Shown in pieces: positions 1 through 9,733 of a stretch of DNA of 64,000 bases. The stretch is from positions 27,690,243-27,754,242 of the forward strand of contig OX419761.1 of the NCBI GenBank assembly GCA_948567375.1, given 5' to 3'. This DNA is from Lunularia cruciata (Eukaryota > Streptophyta > Marchantiopsida > Lunulariales > Lunulariaceae). The notes beneath the pieces were generated by a model, which worked only from the letters and a program-made list of their open reading frames with translations, did not search any database and had not been told where the DNA came from. Both the position numbers and the translations under genes were made by a program. Every line of letters begins with the position of its first letter. The stretch's first letter is position 1.

Positions 1-231
1 AACGCAGTTGGCAAAACATCCGTCACAGAAGCTTAAATTTCAACCAGGTCGAACGGAGTACAGCAGCCGAGAAACATAGGATTGTCGATGTGGGAATGCT
101 GTAGCTTGATGGCGCAGGCTCTGAAAGATGAAAGGGAGTCCCTGATTACAGAATCATAGTGTGTACTTTTGCTGCTTGGTCTCTAGATTCGCGTGCAGTC
201 TCAATTTCTGATTGAAGAGTTTCTCTCAGAA
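1..231. other. upstream flank of the CMAL-like gene
   Basis: I see no gene here. An in-frame TAG at 184-186 lies before the first in-frame ATG at 232, so the coding frame of the next gene does not extend into this stretch. It should hold the promoter and 5' leader, but no clear TATA box is visible. Confidence 0.5.
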
Positions 232-3200
232 ATGCATCCACTCTGTCTTTCCTTCAGACACTCGCACTTGATTCCGTTCTACTTCTGTTCGAATGCTGTC
301 TCATCCGCCTCTCGTGTGTTAGCATCCCCTCCTTTAGCATGTTTCGGAGGAACAAGAATTGTAAGAAATGTAGGGTTTAAGGGTGACACCGGGAGCTGTT
401 ACAGCACGAGACGATCGATAGGCGCAAAAGCCTGCTTCTTGGAGGATGTGATGTCCGCGGAAGATTTAACAGAAGCACCAGAGGAGAAGACGCAGGTGGG
501 GGAAGAAAGAGAAGTTGTGCATGTGCCTGTGTTGCTGAAAGAGGTGGTAGACCATTTCGAGGGTCGGCGGGTGTTCTCATATGTGGACTGCACACTCGGT
601 GCTGGAGGCCATGCCTGCGCTGTGTGTACCAATTTTTTCTTCCTGCATGCTCAATCTCTTCTAAGATATCCACTTTATTGCACTGGCTATAGTCTATCTA
701 AACTCATCGGTGATTGATTGAAATCAATAGCTGCTCGCACTTAAGTATGTGTGTACAAATTTTCTTCCTGCACACTTAATCTTTTTTACATTCTCCAATT
801 CACCGCAATGGCTATGGTTTCTCTAAACTCGCCAGTGATAGGTTTTGAAAACAACAGCCAGCAGTTGACGACGAGAACAATATCAAAGTTTGATCTCAAG
901 AATGCCATTGCGGAACTTCTCTTAATATGAACTTGTAGATTCTTCCGAGTATCTCTCCTCTGTACCTGAATCTTACTATTTCCAAGAAAATTTCGTTGCT
1001 GAGCAGAACTCTTATAACAGCAGATAAAGCCTTAGCAGTTTAACACGTCAATGAACCGCTGTTACAATGCTACAATGTATTCTACCAGGTCTTCTTGTTT
1101 TGTTAGAGGACAAGGGTAGACCTCAAACTCGCGTTGTTAGTTCAGTTTACTTTTCAGGAATTTAATCACATGTTCTACTGCATGAATTGTTCACGCTGTC
1201 AACTGGGCATAGGCACTGTGAGCTTTCTTGGATGAGTTGACTTGTACAATACTATATGTATGCACTACAAGAGACCTCAAACTCGCGTTGTTAGTTCAGT
1301 TTACTTTTCAGGAATTTAATCACATGTTCTACTGCATGAATTGTGCACGCTGTCAACTGGGGATAGGCACTGTGAGCTTTCTTGGATGAGTTGACTTGTA
1401 CAATACTATATGTATGCAGTACAAGAGAATCTGAGACTTGACAGTGGTTTTTTGACGAAGGTTTTATCATCACACTCGGAAATGGAGACGTTGGTGGGGT
1501 TGGATGTTGATCCAGTAGCTCATGCTGAGGCTCAACCCAGGTTGCAAGAGCTAGTAAAGACTCGCTCATCCTCTTCGACGAGCCTTAATCTAAATCTTCA
1601 CTTGATACGAACAAACTTCAGGAACATCAAGACCGCTCTGAGAGAGGTAGATCCGCAGCTGGCAGATGGAGGAGTTGATGGTATTCTCATGGATCTGGGC
1701 ATGTCGTCAATGCAGGTACATATCATAACTTCTGAATTTCTAGCATTCAATCATCGTGTACCAGATTGGATATTGTTGTCATGAGCAACACTATGACATG
1801 ATGTTTTAATTCTCCTTGTTATATAATTACCTTCAAGTTCTTTTCTGATCGCAAGTTTCAAGCTTCTGAGTTGTTAGGAAGAAGTATTCAAAAACAGCTT
1901 CTATTACAAAACTCTAAACCCATGATGGTTTGAATACGTCTAACCGCGTATATGGATTCACCTTTTCAGGTGAATGAAGGAGAAAGAGGGTTCAGTTTCA
2001 TGCGAGAAGGACCTGTAGATATGCGAATGGATCCAACTGTGAGCATCTGACACTACAAACTAAGATCTATAATTGAATTCCGTTCCACTATTTCTCTAGT
2101 ATGACTCTAATGTCGTGAATTATAGAGTTATGCTGTAAGTTTTATTTGGTCCTTCACTATATAGAGGCAAAGAAGCAGGGAGTACGAAACCCTTTGTATC
2201 AGATGTGGACAGGTGGACAGCAACTCCAGAAGGACACACCTCAGAAGCTACTGAAAACTGAGGAACTGACCTCTACACAAGCGGGAAGACTACAAGAAGC
2301 ACGTTCTTGAAGCCAAAGATTTGAATGTAGAGCTAAGAAGTTTAAACTATGGGCTTATAACCGAGGCACGATCATTAAATAGTATAAAGGGCTTATTAAC
2401 GAAATTATTGCAGGAACCCTTGACAGGCAGATGCAAAGCTCGGAGAAATCATCCCGCTAAGTGAACAAGCTTGTAGCCTAGCCTAGCAGCAATCTTACAA
2501 TAATTGATGCGAGCAAATTTGCTCCGTTCGTTGCGTCCAGTCTCCTGATTAGTGAAAAGAAATTATCACTAAAACCATGCTTTATATACGCTACAATAGA
2601 ATTTGGTGCTTCTTTTTCCTAACGCAAACCCTGATTGTATGACCATCGTTCAGTTATCAACTCTACACCACACGTTCACTTTTAATCGTGATAGGATGGC
2701 ACAGCGCTCTCCGAAACGGGTTTAGGGTTTTATGTTGACAGTCTGGTTCAAATCACAGATAGTAATGGGAATTCCCTATGGCTTGGCAGGCAAGCTTGAA
2801 AGCAGAAGTGATACTCAATTCCTGGCCAGAGGAAGAAGTGGGACGGATCCTTCGAGATTATGGCGATGAGCGGCGGTGGAAACACATAGCGAGGAAAATT
2901 ATGCAGGCACGCCTTTCGGGTGGGATAAGAACTACTTCTGAGCTGGTGGATGCTATCGGTGGAAGTTCCTTCACAAGATCAGGTAAGTTACAATTGAATT
3001 TCATTAGGTAGTATGTTAGAATTGATTAATGCCAGACAGTGCCTGGATGTTTTGTTCTATAAAGGCTTCATACAGTACGGTAAATGTGCTAGTCAAAGTC
3101 ACGAAAGAAATACATCGGTTGCCTATCTTTTCCTGGGTGGACTTGAAACGTACATTCTAGAAGTTCCGAACAAAGACCCTTCCGTCTTCATGGACGGTGG

Positions 3201-4004
3201 TAATGACCGATGTTTCCATGAAAATCGGGGAGGGGATAAAATCACTAATTGTGTTGAAGTGCTTATTACCCACCATGTCATTATCACAAGTTTCAAAAAA
3301 GGTTGTGTTAACAAAATAATAAGAATGACAGCGAACCATTCTTCAGTAGATATTAGGCAGTGGTTTGCACGGACAATATCGTAGTTTCCAATAATCAACC
3401 TAAAGTGGTAAACATTACGAAATGTCACAAATTGCTGGGAACAGGTTTTGAGTTGTGTTTTAGGTGCACACAACTTATAACAGATCGCTTGAGGGAGCTG
3501 ACGAAATCATGTCAACATCTTGCAGGTAAGAACGGGAGACTGAAACCAGGGATGCATCCAGCAACTAGGAGTTTCCAGGCGCTGCGTATTGCAGTAAATG
3601 ATGAGCTGAAGTCCCTAGAGTTGGCACTCTCTGATGCCTTCAGCTGCTTAGCACCGGGTGGACGCTTGCAGGTTATTTCCTTTCATAGTCTAGAGGATAG
3701 AATAGTTAAGCAGTTTTTTCTAAATTTAGCGGGCCTGCAAAAAGGTTCAACTGAAGCTTTAGAAGATTCGGATCCTAGTCCTCAAATATATTCTCATATT
3801 CCTGGGGAAACTAGGCACAGCAAATATATTAGGAAAAAGTCTCTCGAAAGTGAGTCGGGTGAGAGATCAGGAAGGACAAAAAATGTTATAGAAGGTAAGC
3901 ACGCTATAATTCTTACGAAAAGACCCATTCCTCCGAGTGACGAAGAAATGTCTTTCAATCCTAGAAGCAGAAGTGCAAAATTGAGAGTTATTGAAAAGAA
4001 ATAA
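232..4004 (+). CDS. CMAL: MraW/RsmH-family 16S rRNA (cytosine-N4) methyltransferase, organelle-targeted, five exons
   Basis: The product should methylate N4 of a conserved cytosine in organellar 16S rRNA using S-adenosylmethionine. Bacterial RsmH and Arabidopsis CMAL (chloroplast MraW-like) are the family references. My exon model is 232-621, 1461-1715, 1970-2038, 2790-2982 and 3526-4004. All four introns are GT-AG and the phases (0,0,0,1) agree, giving 461 residues. The N-terminal 95 or so residues are rich in Ser, Arg and hydrophobics, as in a transit peptide. The [10 protein letters not shown] motif begins near residue 97, and the SAM-binding [10 protein letters not shown] is at 118-127. 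[15 protein letters not shown] closes exon 2, [17 protein letters not shown] is in exon 3, and [18 protein letters not shown] is in exon 4. [10 protein letters not shown] (about 325) and [11 protein letters not shown] (about 354) are in exon 5. ATG 232 is the first in-frame ATG after the stop at 184. The frame is intact, so the gene is probably functional. Chloroplast versus mitochondrial targeting is inferred. Confidence 0.9.
1121..1428 (+). repeat. 154-bp tandem duplication inside intron 1 of the CMAL-like gene
   Basis: The unit at 1121-1274 is repeated at 1275-1428. I count three mismatches by eye: T/G, C/G and C/G. The last changes ATGCAC in copy 1 to ATGCAG in copy 2, which creates an acceptor-like CAG at 1417-1419, about 40 bp before the acceptor I use (1459-1460). 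The duplication lies wholly within the intron. Confidence 0.9.
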
Positions 4005-4760
4005 ATTATTCACTCGAAATGCCAGAATGGAAGCATTTGCTGTATGACCATGGTCACTTAAAGCGCTCGTTCATTGATGGATGCTATGGGTTTGTCTCGC
4101 CTTCATTTTGGTCGTCAACCACAAGGTTTCCACTCTAGGATTATGTTAGTCCTCTCTTTCAAAAGCTATCAAACTCCATTGAAGTTTGGTTATTGACTAT
4201 ATGAGGTTTCGCATTGTCCACCGTACGTCTTACTGCTGCGGATGCGATAGTGGTGTGGTTTGGGAGGTTCTAGTTATTCCGTGGCCCGTTTTCCTTCTTC
4301 TCCTGTACTGTACTGTTCTACTTCAGATGCAGATGTCGATGATTTAGTAATAGATACGTGAAACGTTGTCAAAGCCATTCAGTGACATACAGCTGAATTG
4401 GTTGGACTTATTTGGATGTAAACACTTGATGAGAGCTTTTGCTGAAGGCCGATAACTGTGGCCCCTGATACCGGTTCGCACAGTAGTAGAGTAAACTTGA
4501 CCAGGATCCATCGGGAATCTGGGAGGTCAGAGCTCGAGGTCAAAAGCAAAACGTAAGGAGTTCTACTGGAGCTCTATGTCACCGGTCTACTTACAAACTA
4601 GAGTTCTTTTAGAGATGTATTGATAGACAAGATTTTGACCTAGGGTGACCCATGAGCTAACCCATATTCTCAGATAGGTTGACGACCTTCAAGAAATTGT
4701 AGCCTTCTTCAATAAGCCACTGTGAAGGCTAGTTCGTAAACAGTGTCGGCGAAGTTAACT
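4005..4760. other. 3' flank of the CMAL-like gene
   Basis: This begins at the stop codon and presumably includes the 3' UTR. An AATAAA overlaps the stop region at about 4000-4005 and an AATAAG is near 4712; neither is proven as a poly(A) signal. No coding sequence is recognisable. Confidence 0.4.
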
Positions 4761-5165
4761 TTTGCAATAATGACCTCGTTTCTACAGCGATATTTAAGGT
4801 AGGTAACTTGTTTGTCTCCTTCTCACGCTTCGATGGAAAAGAATTTGGTATATCCTCTTTCGTTCTTTCATTCTGCAGCATTAACATCGTTGTTGTTTTC
4901 GGGATAACTAAAATAGTTCCTTTGCCCCTGTCCCTTTCATGTTTCAATGACACGTTTCAGTTCTGCAATACTATCTCGTTATTACATGGGATAACCAAAG
5001 CAGATAACATGCCCTTCTCCCTTTCATGCTTTGATGAACAGCATGCTCTTTCTTACCCCTGCGTACATTCATTTTTGCAGTGCAGACCTCGTTATTGCAG
5101 GAAGAATCATGGTTCGTGCCTTGCCTTCTCCTTCCATGATTCGACGGAGTTACGCCTCCCTATGG
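4761..5165 (+). repeat. degenerate tandem repeat, about 104 bp x 4
   Basis: Four diverged units start near 4762, 4872, 4972 and 5075. Each runs TTTTGCA or TTCTGCA, then a CTCGTT-like motif, then a variable part, then CCTTCTCCCTTTCATGCTTTGATG-like sequence. The units are strongly pyrimidine-biased on the plus strand. Short ORFs crossing them are not convincing. Confidence 0.55.
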
Positions 5166-5169
5166 TTCG

Positions 5170-5505
5170 ATGGGAGCCTGTCTTTTCACATTCTATACTT
5201 CTCCCCAGATTGCTTTGCACACATCCTGTTTTCCCTTCGTCCTTGTGCATACCTTTTATCCCCGAATACGAACGCATTCCAGGTCCCGGCCTACTCACTT
5301 CTTGCTGCTAATCTGCGTTGACCAGTTCAACAGGCTAGCGAAACCGTTACCATTGCATCATAGAGAGCGGATGAAGCAGCTAATGCTGCCCCGTGACAAG
5401 GAGTGGGCTAACCAAAACCCTGCTGAGACAAACGAAGCCGCCAAGGAGAAGGCAGGTGAAACCAAAGAATCTGCCTCGTCAGCAGAGGAGCAAAGCAGGA
5501 AATAG
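5170..5505 (+). CDS. unrecognised ORF with Lys/Glu/Ala-rich, LEA-like C-terminus
   Basis: An ATG-started frame of 111 codons. The first half is hydrophobic and may be chance. The last 55 or so codons look coding: a basic stretch (HHRERMKQLMLPRDKEW) followed by a hydrophilic Ala/Glu/Lys run containing NEAAKEKAGETKESA. That run resembles the repeat composition of group 3 LEA proteins, which are desiccation protectants. A CAG at 5331-5333 could be a splice acceptor, making 5334-5505 a terminal exon of a longer gene. I cannot link it to an upstream exon. The LEA resemblance is compositional only. Confidence 0.25.
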   Translation: MGACLFTFYTSPQIALHTSCFPFVLVHTFYPRIRTHSRSRPTHFLLLICVDQFNRLAKPLPLHHRERMKQLMLPRDKEWANQNPAETNEAAKEKAGETKESASSAEEQSRK

Positions 5506-7141
5506 CAAGCTGGAACTTCTGGACAATAGGGTTGGTTTTTTACTGTGTCTTTAATCGTTTCCCACTATGTCATTGATGCTTTTTCTGACTAAACGCAGTG
5601 TGTTGGTGTTTACACAGAACTGTCCCCATTGCTTTTTAGTGCGTTTAAACTTGTGCTTAACGCCTTGTTCTTTAAGCAGGTTTTCCAACCATATGTGCAA
5701 GAATTTTCTTCATATGTTGCACTTATTTCTTTGTTCTCCTATTGTACACCCCAACGTTTCTGAATTTAGTGCTCTAACTCTCTATATTCAGGACGTCTCC
5801 TCAAAGGTTGATTATGTCATGCTGCAAGACGCCTCAGCGGATATAGAAACGATTATATGTGCAGACAGGTAATCTGGCTGACACCGATTATAAGCAGATC
5901 GTACTATAAGAGTCCACCCCTTTTCTTGTTGAAGTTCTTAAACTGGTTTGTGTGCCTCGACAATTGAGTATAAGGTGCAGGTGCAATATTAGTCTATCAT
6001 GCCTCGTTGTATTAGTCTATGTTTTAAGAAGGATTAAGGCACCACTAGAATGTACCATTTTCGCACACTCTGTACAGCCTGCCCACGTCATATGTACTTC
6101 TCTGCCTTTCGCCCCACTCGCCTACTAACAGTTATTCAGTCGGATCGCTTTTTGTTATATAATTATGCTAGTTGCTTTCACTAACATCATTCGCTTGCAA
6201 TGGTTTCTATGCCTTCTCAATCATTATTCTCTACCTGCACAGTGTTTCTACGTCTTCTATCTCTCGATTATGCCGTGCTTTATGTTTCTGTCTTCTATTA
6301 TCCGATTTTCTATTTCCGATTATGCAGTGTTTCATGTTCATATGTCTTTTATTTATCGATCATAGTTAGCAAGCTAGCTTCTTGTTTCTTTTCTGCTTTT
6401 CAATTATCTTAGCCTACAGGTATATATGAAAGGTATGTTCTCCACTTCTGACCCTACCGATAATATACAGATCAGTTATTCTCTCTCACCCTTCCACCTT
6501 GCCGGACTGATGGACTGTGAGTTTCTTTCTCTGTTGCCATTCTTGGTTATACATATCAGATGCTGTCCCTGGTTTCATATCCGAAACCAGGGATTGTTTC
6601 GATCAATTCTTACACATAAAACCTTACTCTCCTCGGCTTCTTGTTCTTATTACTTGAGTTCGATTTGTAAACTGCGGATAAGTCAATGTCCGGCTAAGCG
6701 GGCTTCGTTTACAAGTGGTTTAGTACTTCCTGACAATTTCTGCTTTACTTTAACCCTGCGTTTAAGTTTTTATGTCGTTGTACATTACTGCACTAGTCTC
6801 AGTTTACAATCTGCATTCGATTCATTCAATTTTTTTTCGAAAGTTTCACATTCGTTTACTTCGCGATTGCTTGATATGACTTGACTCTTCGTCTTCTCAG
6901 TACATTGGTTCACAGATTCTCTACATCTAGTTATATATGTTCGTTGCTTGATAATAGATGATTTTTATGAATTAGATTTCATCTCCTATTCGCATATTTT
7001 ATAGTCACTTCTGCTTTCATTTCATCTACATTTCATATGCCTTTAATGAGCTCTGGATCCCCCGTTCCTCGAATGGGTTCTGTCCGCATATTTCCAATAT
7101 CAGATGCTGTTTGATTTTGCGCTGTCAATGGGAAGCGACAG
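5506..7141. other. pyrimidine-biased stretch, mostly featureless
   Basis: Apart from the exon candidate at 5792-5868 I see only T/C-rich sequence with short overlapping ORFs. It could be intron or UTR of an unresolved plus-strand gene. Confidence 0.3.
5792..5868 (+). CDS. candidate internal exon, unrecognised
   Basis: A pyrimidine-rich tract ends in TATATTCAG (acceptor, last base 5791), followed by a 77-nt open frame and CAGACAG/GTAATC (donor at 5869). The frame reads DVSSKVDYVMLQDASADIET and then IICAD. Codon use and hydrophobic pattern look protein-like, but I recognise no family and cannot join it to other exons. Confidence 0.2.
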
Positions 7142-7303
7142 TTAGTGTTAGCCTCAATACCCCTCATTGCGATGTTTGGTCTGAGCACCATCGTCAGGAA
7201 GAACCGAGTTTGCATTGGCACTCGATCAACAAAAGAACAGAAACTCGGGACGAGAGATACCGGCATTGCATCCAGCTATCTGGCGTCCCCCAGGGCATTT
7301 TGA
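7142..7303 (+). CDS. candidate terminal exon with a membrane-like segment, unrecognised
   Basis: After GCGACAG (possible acceptor at 7140-7141) an open frame runs to TGA at 7301-7303. It begins with a hydrophobic stretch (LVLASIPLIAMFGLSTIV) followed by a basic hydrophilic tail starting RKNRVCIGTRSTKEQKLG. This is the layout of a single-span membrane protein C-terminus. It is low confidence because no upstream exon was found. Confidence 0.2.
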   Translation, partial: LVLASIPLIAMFGLSTIVRKNRVCIGTRSTKEQKLGTRDTGIASSYLASPRAF

Positions 7304-9598
7304 TGAAGTAGTGAGTGTTATCGTGCAGACTTACCATGAAAGCCTGCTTCATAATTGTAGTGCGGACGGACTCGTGCTGCGTTAATCCCAGTCATCATAA
7401 TATTTGAGACTCGGGCAGTTAATGTCCTATGCACTAGCATCTTCATCTTGTCATCATAATGTCTTCATCTTGTCCTCATGTCATGTTTCTCTCTCGAGGT
7501 TACACTTGCTTGTACTCGCCATACATTACATGTTCCGATGCATCATAAACATCAGGCTAACCTTGTCATGCAGATTTACGCACGCTTATCTCTCTTATTA
7601 ATTGATTCTTATGACAATTTTCAATAGGTTACCTCAGTGTGTCCGAGTTAGTCCGGTCGTGCGTATGGAACTGGGTTGTTTACAAATGGTTCGGTACTCC
7701 ATTATACAAATATGTTTTAAGACGGAGTCTCAATCAGACAGATACTGTCAATCTTCTTTCCGTATCATGCGATGTGAATAGTTGAAGGCTGAGGACCTTC
7801 AACTCAATTGATGCAGAAGTCGTGAACTCGTGAGAACGGACTTTTTGTTGCAACTCACCTGCTGTACATGTTCTGTGGCTCCGGGATTACCCACTGCATG
7901 ATCAGCTTAGTATTTCATTGCCAAGCAGGTTTCCATGGATAATCCATGGACGGTGTGGAACCGAGTTGTCTAAAACGGGTTCTACAAACCATTAACAGAA
8001 TTCATGGACGAAGATTGGTTGTATACATGAAAGTATTTCAAAATGATCAACTCGCATACTTGACCAACGAAGAGTATTATAGCAGAAGAAACATCAGATA
8101 TTGCTAATTTCGGCTTTAAGAAACGTAGTAGCAGTCAGATGATTGTTTATAACAGGCTAATCCATCACTTATCAATCAAACATTTCAAACAATCTACCGA
8201 AACCACGAATCGAATCATGTGTACAGCAGATATCTGCTTGCCAACATAATTGATTACCAAAACTATACGTCACGCTTGACCGTAGTCGGTGATTCAGAGC
8301 CGTAGATCATCACAAGATCCACAAACTGAAGGTCATGGGATGGACCTCACTATACTAACACCTCCTGACGTGGTCGTCCTGACATTCCTACTGTCTGATT
8401 GGTTATGTTGATTGAATTGCTGACCTACACTTCTCAAGTAGACAATTGGCCGGTAGGGAGGCCGAATTCACGAAGAAAAATGGTACAACACCATTGTAAT
8501 ATGAGCTGAGGTAGCCAAATGAAGCCAACGGTGGAAGCAGATAATAGAACCCATGAGAACGAGCCATCTTTTTCTTCACTGCATGTGCGATCACGTTCGC
8601 GTGACGATAAAGGAGTCCTGTGGGCGGCTGAGATACTATGTTATCACACTACTCGAGAAATCCTATGCAAAATTGCAATTGGAGTAGAAGTCGACTCAAG
8701 TAACCAACACGATTGTATTGCCAGGACAATAAGGATCGAACAGAAAATTCATGCTCCTACTAACAGTAGTGTAGGAGATAGATCTATTTAACGACCAGTA
8801 GAATGGCATCCATGAATTGCCCAACAGTGCCTATATACAGCCACAAACGCAAGTTTAGAGCCATCCAACTAAACAAACAATTCCCATACCCAAAATGGTC
8901 ACGTCAATGAGGATCACATCTGATTCGTGCTGTAATGCGTAAGGATTTGGTCTAGTTTCTGCCGACCTTGTTGGTGCACGTACAGTCCACTCTCGGTTAG
9001 TGCAACCCTCCATAGTTTGGAGGACGGAAAACTTGAAAGAATACACGTAAAAGTGCATTCCACTCTTAGGATATTCTCACTAGAATAAGTTTCTAAGAAT
9101 TTGTACGTGTACACGCGATAATTCCAGTGATCAAGACATTAAAACAAAGTTTTGAAAGGAACTAGTTGTAGTATATGTAGATAAAATGCAAAGCTTCCAT
9201 AACTGCACTTGGGGGGTAGTGGACTTTTAACGTAGACGGGTCCGTGGATTACGGTATTGCCGAGTCAATTCGCGCATTCGGAGTTTTGCTTCCGATGGTA
9301 GCACATCAATTTCACTTCTAAAAGTAGGATTTGTGGTAATAAACGAATCGAGTCACAGACGAAGAAGAGAAAAGCCACAACAAATTGGGCACGAAACTGG
9401 ATGGCCAAGTTAACTCGCTCATTGGCCATTCCACTTATTTACAACGATGATCACATAAAATAAAACGTAAAATTTTGGTCGGGAATGTAAATTATTTTCG
9501 CACAATTCAAGGAAAGAGTCAACGGCTAAATTCTGTATTGGTCCTATTAACTACCATGGAACTCTTGGTTGAAGCAAATTACTTCCATTTCCGCTGGT
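7304..9598. other. intergenic, nothing recognised
   Basis: Both strands were scanned for coding domains and for family A, B or C retroelement sequence. I find none; only short isolated ORFs occur. Confidence 0.4.
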
Positions 9599-9615
9599 CT
9601 ATTCTCTTAGAGAAT

Positions 9616-9716
9616 GAGTAGAAGGCAACCGCGCAGGAAAAACGAACGATGGGAAGACCCCCATCGAGCCGTACAAGGGAGAGACAAAACAGGTAAAATG
9701 GGGCTAAGCCCATTCA
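9616..9716 (-). mobile_element. family C retroelement, 3'-end fragment with 17-bp target-site duplication
   Basis: Read on the minus strand, this is the conserved 3' tail of family C: GGGGCTAAGCCC, a TTTTGTCTCTCCCTTGTACGG-like core, GATGGG, TTCGTTTTTCC and GCGGTTGCCTTCTACTC. It is flanked by direct repeats CTATTCTCTTAGAGAAT at 9599-9615 and 9717-9733. A short copy keeping only the 3' end, with a long direct repeat, is the pattern of a 5'-truncated non-LTR insertion by target-primed reverse transcription. Confidence 0.65.
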
Positions 9717-9733
9717 CTATTCTCTTAGAGAAT

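Noticed and set aside
193-231. GTG at 193 as start of the CMAL-like protein
   Set aside because: A plant nuclear gene starts at ATG; the first in-frame ATG after the upstream stop is at 232.
377-673. Minus-strand ORFs opposite exon 1
   Set aside because: They are shadows of the conserved plus-strand methyltransferase frame.
1418-1419. AG after TATGC as the acceptor of intron 1
   Set aside because: It would shift the frame. Using 1459-1460 keeps phase 0 and aligns VLSSHSEME with the family.
3013-3473. ORFs on both strands inside intron 4
   Set aside because: They lie between a consensus GTAAGT donor at 2983 and a matching acceptor at 3525, and encode nothing recognisable.
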